The notes beneath the pieces were generated by a model. It had not been told where the DNA came from and did no database searches. It was given only the letters and a program-made list of their open reading frames with translations. From Myxococcales bacterium (lineage in GTDB: Bacteria; Myxococcota; Myxococcia; Myxococcales; Anaeromyxobacteraceae): a stretch of DNA of 5,164 bases. The first letter of the stretch is position 1. Every line of letters begins with the position of its first letter. Of the stretch, positions 1-5,164 are shown one piece after another. Location: contig JAJYAW010000243.1 in assembly GCA_021779335.1 (NCBI GenBank), forward strand, positions 1-5,164, read 5' to 3'. The position numbers and the translations under genes are program-made.

Positions 1-147
1 GCGGTTCATGCCTCAGGCCGCTGCCAAGCAAGGGCCGTACCCGCGGGATCCTTGGGAAGACGCGGGGTTGGAGGTGCACGGTTTGCGCCCGGCGGCGTCG
101 CCGCGCAGGCCTTGCCCTGGACGGGGCCTGGTCGCCGCGCGGCGGCC

Positions 148-162
148 CGGAGGGTCCCTCCG
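148..162. repeat. Short perfect inverted repeat in the 3' flank
   Basis: CGGAGGG-T-CCCTCCG is a 7-bp perfect inverted repeat around one central base, 58 nt past the coxD stop. It could be a second hairpin at the transcript end or a small protein-binding site. No T-tract follows in either direction. Confidence 0.25.
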
Positions 163-201
163 CTCGGCCGAACCTCCACGGGCGCGCCGTCCACGCCTGC
201 G

Positions 202-217
202 GGGCGCGGCCGCGCCC
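202..217 (-). terminator. Possible transcript-end hairpin just after coxD
   Basis: GGGCGCGGCCGCGCCC is a perfect 16-nt palindrome starting 2 nt past the coxD stop codon. As RNA it can form a 6-bp all-GC stem with a 4-nt loop. There is no T-tract after it on the minus strand, so it is not a classical intrinsic terminator. It could protect the 3' end or assist termination, or it could simply reflect the high GC content. Confidence 0.3.
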
Positions 218-219
218 GG

Positions 220-612
220 TCAACGCCCAGGCGGCCGCGCCTCGTTGAGGATGGCGTCCCTGATCCGCGCCGGCGCCGTCTCGGCGTCCGGGGGGTTGGC
301 CAGCGGGAAGCGGGTGGCGCTGTCCAGGAGCGTGAGCAGGACCAGCAGCGCCACGAAGACCAGCGCGGTGAGCAGGACCAGCCGGTTCGGCCCCTTCTGG
401 TCGTAGAGGTGCATGAAGAAGAGCGCCACCAGCGCCCCCTTCACCGACGCGATGGTGAGCGCCACCGCCACCCCGCCGCCGCCGGGGATGTGGAGGCGGG
501 AGAGCCCCCAGGTGAGGGCGGTCAGGCTCATGAGCGCGACCCAGACGAGCAGGTAGCGCGCCCGGTGGGAGTGGGCGGCGGGGGCGGCAGGGGCGGCGGC
601 GGACGCGGACAT
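220..612 (-). CDS. coxD: Cytochrome c oxidase subunit IV (prokaryotic COX4 / caa3 subunit IV family)
   Basis: This 130-residue small accessory subunit packs against CoxA and CoxC in caa3-type oxidases; its exact role is poorly defined. Three membrane helices are visible at about 20-40, 47-67 and 77-97. The second carries the typical signature SVKGALVALFFMHLYDQK (56-73), which is the main reason for the assignment. The first 18 residues are Ala/Pro-rich and the last 30 are polar and probably cytoplasmic or disordered. The ATG at 612 has GGGAG at 624-620 with a 7-nt spacer and leaves a 14-nt gap after coxC. An in-frame GTG at 630 would overlap the coxC stop (GTGA) and add six residues, but it has no ribosome binding site. 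It is the last gene of the cluster. Alternative symbol: ctaF. Confidence 0.93.
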   Translation of the reverse strand: MSASAAAPAAPAAHSHRARYLLVWVALMSLTALTWGLSRLHIPGGGGVAVALTIASVKGALVALFFMHLYDQKGPNRLVLLTALVFVALLVLLTLLDSATRFPLANPPDAETAPARIRDAILNEARPPGR

Positions 613-626
613 GGGCGGGCTCCCAT

Positions 627-1283
627 TCACTGGAGGTAGATGAGCGGGAAGACGAAGATCCAGATGAGGTCCACCAGGTGCCAGTAGAGCCCCGCCAGCT
701 CGACCGGCACGTGGTACTCGGCCGAGTAGGCGCCGCGCCAGGCCTTCACGCCGATGACCCCGAGCACCGTCATGCCGGCCAGCACGTGGAAGGCGTGCAG
801 CCCGGTGATGAGGAAGTAGAGGGAGAAGAAGAGCGAGCCGCCGGACCCGGGGATGTGGCCCCGGTAGGAGGGGCCGGGCAGCTCCCCGAGCAGGAAGTGG
901 TGCCGGTACTCCACCGCCTTCAGGGTCATGAAGACCAGCCCCAGCCCGATGGAGAGGAAGAACAGGCCGGCCGTCCGGCGGGTCCGGCCCTGCCGGGCCG
1001 CGTCCAGCCCCAGCGCCACCGTGAGCGAGCTCGTCACCAGCACGAAGGTGTTGACCCCCCCCATCCACGTCGCCAGGCCGCGCGAGGCCTCGGCGAAGGC
1101 GCCGGTGTAGAGGTAGCGGTAGACGCCGTAGGCGGCGAAGAGCGCCGTGAAGAGCAGGATCTCGGTGGCCAGGAAGAGCCACATGCCGAGCCGCTGCGCC
1201 TGGCCCTGCTTCTCCAGGCTCTCGAAGTGGTGCGCCAGGGCGGCGTGCGGGCCGCCCGGGGCGGCGGCGGCGTGATCAGCCAT
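627..1283 (-). CDS. coxC: Cytochrome c oxidase subunit III, short five-helix form
   Basis: This 218-residue membrane subunit binds CoxA, stabilises the active site and supports proton uptake in related enzymes; it has no redox centre. About five membrane helices are visible (33-53, 73-93, 104-124, 151-177, 196-216), compared with seven in the mitochondrial protein, as is common in bacterial forms. Family signatures are GMWLFLATEILLF near 33-45, with the conserved in-membrane Glu41; LKAVEY near 121-126; LITGLHAFHVLAGM near 158-171; and YWHLVDLIWIFVFP near 200-213. The N-terminal 30 residues are polar and Ala/His-rich, with HHFESLEKQ before the first helix. The ATG at 1283 sits in the end of coxA (8-nt overlap). 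Its ribosome binding site is less clear: GGGGAGG lies 15 nt upstream, farther than ideal, with only a weak GCGAG nearer, so coupled re-initiation after coxA is plausible. Alternative symbol: ctaE. Confidence 0.96.
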   Translation of the reverse strand: MADHAAAAPGGPHAALAHHFESLEKQGQAQRLGMWLFLATEILLFTALFAAYGVYRYLYTGAFAEASRGLATWMGGVNTFVLVTSSLTVALGLDAARQGRTRRTAGLFFLSIGLGLVFMTLKAVEYRHHFLLGELPGPSYRGHIPGSGGSLFFSLYFLITGLHAFHVLAGMTVLGVIGVKAWRGAYSAEYHVPVELAGLYWHLVDLIWIFVFPLIYLQ

Positions 1284-2955
1284 GGCTCGCCCCCGCGGCC
1301 TCCCCGGCCGGGCCCGGCGCGGGCGTCGGCGGCGCCGCCGGCAGGTCGTGGTACTGGTGCGGCCCCCGCTCGAAGGCCGGCAGCACGTCGAAGTTCTCCA
1401 GCGGCGGCGGCGAGGGGGTGAGCCACTCGTAGCCGCGCGAGCCCCAGGGGTTGGGGCCGGCCACCGCGCCGTACCGGAGCGCCACCAGGATGTAGCCGAG
1501 CACGATGGTGAACCCGATGGCCAGCACCGAGGCGCCCGCGGTGGAGGCCACGTTGAGCGCCCAGTAGCGCTCCGGGTAGCTGAAGTAGCGGCGCGGCATC
1601 CCCTCGTTCCCGAGCAGGAACTGGGGCAGGAAGGTGAAGACGAAGCCCAGGATGATGAAGACCGCCGCCACCAGCGCCCAGCGCTCGCTGTACATGCGGC
1701 CGGTCATCTTGGGCCACCAGTAGTGGAGCGCGGCCAGGAAGGCCATCATCGTCGAGCCCACCATGATGAAGTGGAAGTGGGCCACCACGAAGTAGGTGTC
1801 CTGCCAGTGGATGTCCAGCGAGACGGTGGCCAGGGCGATGCCGGTCATCCCGCCGAAGAAGAGGAAGAAGAGGAAGCCCAGGAAGTAGATGAAGGGCGTC
1901 TTGAAGTCGATGCTGCCCTTGTACATGGTGGCCACCCAGTTGAAGACCTTGATGGCGGTGAAGATGCCGACGAACATGCTCAGCGCCCCGAAGATGCCCG
2001 CGTCGTAGGGGGACTGGCCGCTCGTGAAGAGGTGGTGACCCCAGGTGAAGAAGCCCACGAAGGCGATGCCCAGCGAGCTGTAGGCCACCGCCTTGTAGCC
2101 GAAGATGTTCTTGCGCGAGAAGGCGCAGACCACCTCGCTGATGACGGCCATGGCCGGCAGGATCATGATGTAGACGGCCGGGTGGGAGTAGAACCAGAAG
2201 AAGTGCTGGAAGAGCACCGGATCGCCGCCGCGGGCCGGATCGAAGATGCCCCAGCCGAAGGCGTGCTCGATGGCGACGAGGAGGAGCGTCATCCCCAGCA
2301 CCGGGGTCGCCAGGATCTGGATGACCGAGGTGGCGTAGATCGACCAGACGAAGAGCGGGAGCTTGGTCCAGGTGATGCCCGGCGCCCGCAGCGTGTGGGT
2401 GGTGACGATGAAGTTCAGGCCCGTCAGGATGGAGGAGAAGCCCAGCACGAAGGCGCCCAGCAGGATGGGCACGACCTTGCTCGAGGTGGTCGTCGAGTAG
2501 GGGGTGTAGAAGGTCCAGCCGGTGTCGGCGCCGCCGTGGATCATGCCCCACAGCGCGATGCCCGCGCCCAGCAGGTAGAGGTAGAAGCTGAGCAGGTTGA
2601 GGCGCGGGAAGGCCACGTCCTTGGCCCCCACCATGATGGGCAGAAGGAAGTTGCCGAAGCCGGAGGGGATGGCCGGGATCATGAAGAGGAAGATCATGAC
2701 CACGCCGTGGAGCGTGAAGACCCGGTTGTAGGTCATCGCGTCCATGATGGTCGGGCCCGGCGTGAGGTGCTCGACGCGGATGAGCATGGCGAAGAAGCCG
2801 CCGACGGCGAAGGCCACCGTCACCGCCACCAGGAACATCACGCCGATGCGCTTGTGGTCCCGGGTGGTCAGCCAGGAGCGCAGCCCGGTGGCCGGCGTGT
2901 TGAGGTAGTTGCGGACCGCGTACACGGGCGGGCTACTTGCTGGGGATGGGCTCAT
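1276..2955 (-). CDS. coxA: Cytochrome c oxidase subunit I, type A2 heme-copper oxidase
   Basis: This 559-residue catalytic subunit reduces O2 to water and pumps protons. About 12 membrane helices are visible between residues 36 and 494, as usual for the family. The low-spin heme a ligands are His83 (TLHGVVM) and His395. The heme a3 ligand is His393 (VAHFHF). The CuB ligands are His258, His307 and His308, with the cross-linking Tyr262 in SHPAVY. The K-channel lysine is Lys336 (AIKVFNW). The D-channel entrance is Asp113 (GAKDVAFPR), with Asn102 before it. At helix VI the sequence is WFYSHPAVY instead of the GHPEVY of mitochondrial-like enzymes: the D-channel glutamate is absent and a Tyr256-Ser257 pair stands beside it, the signature of type A2. 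The tail from about 512 is Pro-rich, with the usual SPPPLENFDVLP segment. The ATG at 2955 is supported by GGAGGG; a GTG at 2925 is the alternative and would remove most of the coxB overlap. The stop overlaps coxC by 8 nt. Alternative symbol: ctaD. Confidence 0.98.
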   Translation of the reverse strand: MSPSPASSPPVYAVRNYLNTPATGLRSWLTTRDHKRIGVMFLVAVTVAFAVGGFFAMLIRVEHLTPGPTIMDAMTYNRVFTLHGVVMIFLFMIPAIPSGFGNFLLPIMVGAKDVAFPRLNLLSFYLYLLGAGIALWGMIHGGADTGWTFYTPYSTTTSSKVVPILLGAFVLGFSSILTGLNFIVTTHTLRAPGITWTKLPLFVWSIYATSVIQILATPVLGMTLLLVAIEHAFGWGIFDPARGGDPVLFQHFFWFYSHPAVYIMILPAMAVISEVVCAFSRKNIFGYKAVAYSSLGIAFVGFFTWGHHLFTSGQSPYDAGIFGALSMFVGIFTAIKVFNWVATMYKGSIDFKTPFIYFLGFLFFLFFGGMTGIALATVSLDIHWQDTYFVVAHFHFIMVGSTMMAFLAALHYWWPKMTGRMYSERWALVAAVFIILGFVFTFLPQFLLGNEGMPRRYFSYPERYWALNVASTAGASVLAIGFTIVLGYILVALRYGAVAGPNPWGSRGYEWLTPSPPPLENFDVLPAFERGPHQYHDLPAAPPTPAPGPAGEAAGASHG

Positions 2956-3985
2956 AGGCCGGGCCCTCCGAAGGCCCGGGCTGCTCCGCGGGGTTCGCGA
3001 GCGACTTGACGAACTCGACCACGGCGGCGACCTCGGGCGGCGTCATCCGCCCCTGGAAGCTGGGCATCACGTTCTGGTAGTCGGCCACCACCTGCGCGGC
3101 GGGATCCATCATGGAGCGGGTGATGTAGGCCTCGTCGGCGGTGACGAGCTCCCCGGTCGAGAGCCGCTCGTGGCGGCGGTACAGGCCGAGGAAGGTCGGC
3201 CCGATGTGGCGGGAGCCGTCCACCGAGTGGCACTTGAAGCAGCCCTGCTCGGCCGCCACGGTGCGCCCCTGCTCCACCAGGCTGGTCCCCGGGAGCAGCG
3301 CCTCCCCGGGGGTGGGCGCGCCGTCCTGGGCCCGGGTCAGGCCCCGGCGCTGGGTGGCGAGCCAGTCGTCGAAGTCGCTGGCGGGCATGACCACGAGCTC
3401 CGCCAGCATGCCGGAGTGCGACAGGCCGCAGTACTCGGCGCAGAAGATCTGGTAGCGCCCCGGCCGGTCGGCGTTGAACCAGGTCTCGGTGTAGCGGCCC
3501 GGCAGGGCGTCCTGCTTGAGGCGGAGCGCCGGCACGAAGAAGCTGTGGATGACGTCGCGGGAGGTGATGAGGAGCCGCACCGGCCGGCCAGCCGGCACCC
3601 GCAGCACGTCCAGCGACGAGGGCCCGCCGGCGTAGGCGAACTTCCACATCCACTGCTTGCCCTGCACGAAGACGTCCATCGCGTCGGGGGGCGGCCGGGT
3701 CAGGTCGACGTACTGCGGGAACCCGATGGCGAACCAGAGCAGGAAGAAGGCCAGCGGCACCCCGATGAAGACCGCCTCGTGCCACCTGGTGGGCTGCACC
3801 TCGGGCGTCGCCTCGCCCTCCCCACGCCGCTGGAAGCGCACCAGGAACCAGATGGTGGTCGCGAAGATGGCCAGCCCGACGAGCAGGGTGGTGAGGACGA
3901 TGAAGTAGTGGAGGCCGTCCACGTCGCGGGCGTGCTGCGACGCCTGCTCGGGGAGGTCGAGGAGCCTGCGGAGGAGGTCGTTCAT
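2933..3985 (-). CDS. coxB: Cytochrome c oxidase subunit II with fused cytochrome c domain (caa3-type)
   Basis: This 350-residue subunit receives electrons at the periplasmic face and passes them to heme a in CoxA. Two membrane helices (about 26-50 and 72-92) form the N-terminal hairpin; there is no lipobox and no obvious cleaved signal. The cupredoxin domain covers about 103-210. It has the aromatic electron-entry patch QWMWKF (111-116) and a complete CuA set: His147 (DVIHSF), then Cys182, Glu184, Cys186, His190 and Met193 in the pattern CxExCGxxHxxM. A linker at about 212-235 leads to a C-terminal monoheme cytochrome c domain with CFKCH at 249-253 and a probable axial Met307 (NVMPSF). The fusion makes this a caa3-type subunit II. 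The ATG at 3985 overlaps the SCO stop by 4 nt and has GAGGG 7 nt upstream. The 3' end overlaps coxA by 23 nt. Alternative symbol: ctaC. Confidence 0.97.
   Translation of the reverse strand: MNDLLRRLLDLPEQASQHARDVDGLHYFIVLTTLLVGLAIFATTIWFLVRFQRRGEGEATPEVQPTRWHEAVFIGVPLAFFLLWFAIGFPQYVDLTRPPPDAMDVFVQGKQWMWKFAYAGGPSSLDVLRVPAGRPVRLLITSRDVIHSFFVPALRLKQDALPGRYTETWFNADRPGRYQIFCAEYCGLSHSGMLAELVVMPASDFDDWLATQRRGLTRAQDGAPTPGEALLPGTSLVEQGRTVAAEQGCFKCHSVDGSRHIGPTFLGLYRRHERLSTGELVTADEAYITRSMMDPAAQVVADYQNVMPSFQGRMTPPEVAAVVEFVKSLANPAEQPGPSEGPAYEPIPSK
2956..2979 (-). promoter_or_regulatory. coxA ribosome binding site within a GC-rich hairpin
   Basis: On the minus strand, a 7-bp perfect stem CCGGGCC/GGCCCGG (2979-2973 and 2965-2959) encloses the 7-nt loop TTCGGAG. 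The coxA Shine-Dalgarno sequence GGAGGG (2969-2964) lies partly in the loop and partly in the 3' arm, 8 nt before the ATG at 2955. The site supports ATG 2955 over the in-frame GTG at 2925. The hairpin lies inside coxB codons, so ribosomes finishing coxB would melt it. Coupling of coxA translation to coxB is inferred, not shown. Confidence 0.5.
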
Positions 3986-4851
3986 GCCGCCGCCCTCACC
4001 TTCCGCCGCTCGCGCCAGACGAGCCCGGCGATCAGGCCGAACACGCCCAGCAGCGCCGCGCCGCCGCCCAGCCGCAGCATCCCCATGGCGAACGGCAGGT
4101 ACCGCCTGGAGGACGGGTCGTAGCGGAAGCAGGTGAGCAGCAGGCGGTCGAAGGTGGTGCCGACCTTGCCGTCGGCGGCCTCCACGAGCGCGAGGCGGAA
4201 GTCCTTGGGGGGGAACTCGATCCCGTAGAGGTAGCGGGAGACCTTCCCGGAGGGGGACAGGACGAAGATGGCGGCCATGTGCGCCCACTCGCCGGTGCGG
4301 GGGTCCTGCGCGTAGTGGAAGCCCAGGGCGTCGGCGAGCCGGCGCGCCGCCCCGCCGCGATCGACCCAGAACGACCAGGCGTCGGAGGACTCGTCGAGCC
4401 CCATCGACTGCAGGTACCCCCGCCGGCGCTCGTGGGCCAGGGCCGGCCGCTCGGCCGGGCTGAAGGAGATGGACACGGCGCGGAAGTCCGTCCCGGCGCG
4501 CAGGCCGTTCTCGCGCATGGCGCGGGCCATGCCGCCCTGGATGAGCCCGCACAGCATGGGGCAGTCGTAGTAGACGAGCGCCAGCACCACCGGCTTCCCG
4601 CCGGTGAAGAGGCTCCGCAGCTCGACGGGCCGCCCCTGGTCGTCCAGGAACGTCTCGCCGAGCGGGACCTGGGCCCCGAGCCGCTCCTCGACGCCGACCT
4701 GCTCCAGGATCCTGGGCTTGGCGTCGACCGGCGGGGCCGCCTGGCTGGCCTGGGGCTTCCAGAACTGGGCGCGGGCGACGAGCGGGCCGCCCGCCAGCGC
4801 GGCCGCGCCGAGGGCCGCGGCGAGCGGCAGGAGGCGCCTGCGGGGGCTCAT
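3982..4851 (-). CDS. sco: SCO1/SenC/PrrC-family copper chaperone for cytochrome c oxidase
   Basis: This 289-residue exported protein has a thioredoxin-like fold. Family members bind copper and help assemble the CuA centre of oxidase subunit II, or reduce its cysteines. Residues 1-28 form a signal sequence: an Arg-rich start (SPRRRLL), a hydrophobic Ala/Leu core, and a likely cleavage after ARA at 28; the paired arginines are only weakly Tat-like. The SCO domain spans about 60-225. It contains the CxxxC copper motif DCPMLCG (Cys97, Cys101) and the distal ligand His191 (EWAHMAAIF), so all three copper ligands are present. After the core come a conserved-looking TCFRYDPSSRRY segment (236-251) and a C-terminal membrane helix at about 256-279 followed by basic residues. 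That gives an anchor at the C-terminus, unlike classical SCO1, which is anchored at the N-terminus. The ATG at 4851 has a strong ribosome binding site. Both ends overlap neighbouring genes by 4 nt, and coxB follows directly, so CoxB is the likely client. Confidence 0.93.
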   Translation of the reverse strand: MSPRRRLLPLAAALGAAALAGGPLVARAQFWKPQASQAAPPVDAKPRILEQVGVEERLGAQVPLGETFLDDQGRPVELRSLFTGGKPVVLALVYYDCPMLCGLIQGGMARAMRENGLRAGTDFRAVSISFSPAERPALAHERRRGYLQSMGLDESSDAWSFWVDRGGAARRLADALGFHYAQDPRTGEWAHMAAIFVLSPSGKVSRYLYGIEFPPKDFRLALVEAADGKVGTTFDRLLLTCFRYDPSSRRYLPFAMGMLRLGGGAALLGVFGLIAGLVWRERRKVRAAA

Positions 4852-5164
4852 GGCTGGCCTCCTCGAGGGAGCGGTCCCCGGGCCGGGCGGCGGCCCGGCG
4901 GGACGGAGGGCGCGTCCACGCCGCCCCGCGACGCCGAGAGCGGCGGGGCGTCCGGAGGGGTGGAGCCCGGGGCCCGCACGCCCTCGGCCACCAGCGCCAT
5001 GGCCACGTCGATGGGGATGTGGGCCACGCCGGCGGCGCGATCGACCCAGCCGAAGGAGCGGAGGCGCTCCAGCTGCACGGCGCGCTCGCGCTCGCCGCGC
5101 AGCGGCCCCGAGAAGAGCCGCTGCTCCACCAGGCCGATCTTGGTGGCCCCGAGCTCCGCCGGCA
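4848..5164 (-). CDS. Unidentified protein, C-terminal part only (5' end outside window)
   Basis: The reading frame is open from the right edge to a TGA at 4850-4848, giving 104 visible residues. A GTG at 5129-5127 could be read as a start, but the frame stays open upstream (residues PAELGATKIGL precede it) and I see no convincing ribosome binding site there, so the gene probably begins outside the window. The visible part has a charged, helix-like stretch (GERERAVQLERLRS), then the compact segment FGWVDRAAGVAHIPIDVAM, then about 45 residues rich in Pro, Gly, Arg and Ala that look disordered. There is no CxxCH heme motif and no membrane segment in the visible part. From memory, the GWVD...GV.HIPID.AM pattern resembles the C-terminal segment of small proteins encoded beside SCO and cytochrome oxidase genes, but I cannot name the family. 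The stop overlaps the SCO start (ATGA), so the two are probably cotranscribed and translationally coupled. Function unknown. Confidence 0.7.
   Translation of the reverse strand, partial: PAELGATKIGLVEQRLFSGPLRGERERAVQLERLRSFGWVDRAAGVAHIPIDVAMALVAEGVRAPGSTPPDAPPLSASRGGVDAPSVPPGRRPARGPLPRGGQP
4858..4864 (-). promoter_or_regulatory. Strong ribosome binding site of the SCO gene
   Basis: The minus strand reads GAGGAGG, followed by a 6-nt spacer and the ATG at 4851. This is a near-perfect Shine-Dalgarno match and is the best-looking ribosome binding site in the window. It fixes the SCO start and lies inside the last codons of the upstream gene. Confidence 0.75.

Larger units (their letters stand above)
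1..219. other. Flank downstream of coxD without a supportable gene
   Basis: Frames are open here on both strands, but their translations are rich in Arg, Pro, Gly and Ala with no recognisable domain. None has a convincing ribosome binding site, and long open frames are expected by chance at this GC content. I see no RNA gene, transposon end or CRISPR repeat. The only structure is the pair of short inverted repeats listed separately. Confidence 0.55.

Noticed and set aside
6..194. A 62-codon minus-strand frame after coxD
   Set aside because: It has no motif and no convincing ribosome binding site, and its composition is typical of random GC-rich sequence. It could be a real small gene, but nothing supports it.
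1034..2551. A 505-codon minus-strand frame overlapping coxA and coxC
   Set aside because: It is the out-of-frame shadow of coxA, rich in His, Leu, Arg and Gly, and it crosses into coxC without any domain of its own.
2923..2925. GTG as an alternative coxA start, which would remove the overlap with coxB
   Set aside because: The ATG at 2955 has GGAGGG at an 8-nt spacing. I see no comparable site upstream of the GTG. The extra ten residues (SPSPASSPP-type) are not conserved-looking, so the GTG is not fully excluded.
1282..3009. A 575-codon open frame on the plus strand opposite coxA
   Set aside because: Its translation is dominated by Arg, Gly, Glu, His, Asp and Val with no membrane segment or domain. 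It is the expected antisense shadow of a GC-rich gene whose third codon positions avoid A and T. CoxA on the other strand is unambiguous.
2909..4123. A 404-codon open frame on the plus strand opposite coxB and the start of coxA
   Set aside because: It has low-complexity composition and no recognisable motif, and it spans real gene boundaries on the other strand, so it is an antisense shadow.
4922..4950. An inverted repeat CGCCCCGC/GCGGGGCG with a 13-nt loop in the tail of the upstream gene
   Set aside because: The stem is plausible but lies in a low-complexity GC-rich coding tail where such matches are common. It is not next to a start or stop and has no T-tract.
1..5164. CRISPR array, transposon, tRNA or phage-related elements
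   Set aside because: I saw no spaced direct repeats, terminal inverted repeats with a transposase, tRNA-like folds or integrase genes on either strand. The cluster looks like stable core respiratory genes.

Overview
The window is GC-rich (roughly 70% by eye) and carries one tightly packed cluster on the minus strand, running from the right edge to about position 220. In transcription order it holds the 3' end of an unidentified gene (4848-5164, cut by the window edge), a SCO-family copper chaperone (3982-4851), and the four structural subunits of an aa3/caa3-type cytochrome c oxidase: coxB (2933-3985), coxA (1276-2955), coxC (627-1283) and coxD (220-612). The GC content, the gene order SCO-coxB-coxA-coxC-coxD, and the protein styles (SCO with a C-terminal anchor, CoxB with a fused cytochrome c domain) suggest an aerobic or facultative proteobacterium-like organism. 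My best guess is Myxococcota, for example an Anaeromyxobacter relative. That is inference from general resemblance, not from a search.

The genes form one module. CoxB takes electrons through its own C-terminal c-type heme and its CuA centre. CoxA passes them through heme a to the heme a3/CuB site, where O2 is reduced and protons are pumped. CoxC and CoxD are membrane accessory subunits. SCO is the expected copper chaperone or thiol reductase for the CuA site in CoxB. CoxA has the Tyr-Ser motif in place of the helix VI glutamate, which marks a type A2 heme-copper oxidase. All ligand residues checked in CoxA, CoxB and SCO are present, so the enzyme looks functional.

The genes are nearly fused at the transcript level: 4-nt ATGA overlaps at upstream gene/SCO and SCO/coxB, a 23-nt overlap at coxB/coxA, an 8-nt overlap at coxA/coxC, and a 14-nt gap before coxD. 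No promoter is visible between genes, so transcription probably starts right of the window. The coxA ribosome binding site lies partly in the loop of a GC-rich hairpin inside the end of coxB, which suggests translational coupling.

The last 219 bases (1-219) hold no gene I can support. They contain two short GC-rich inverted repeats that could end the transcript, but neither has a T-tract. Apart from the unidentified upstream fragment and the junction hairpins, this is a conventional respiratory operon, and I see no new biological system in it.
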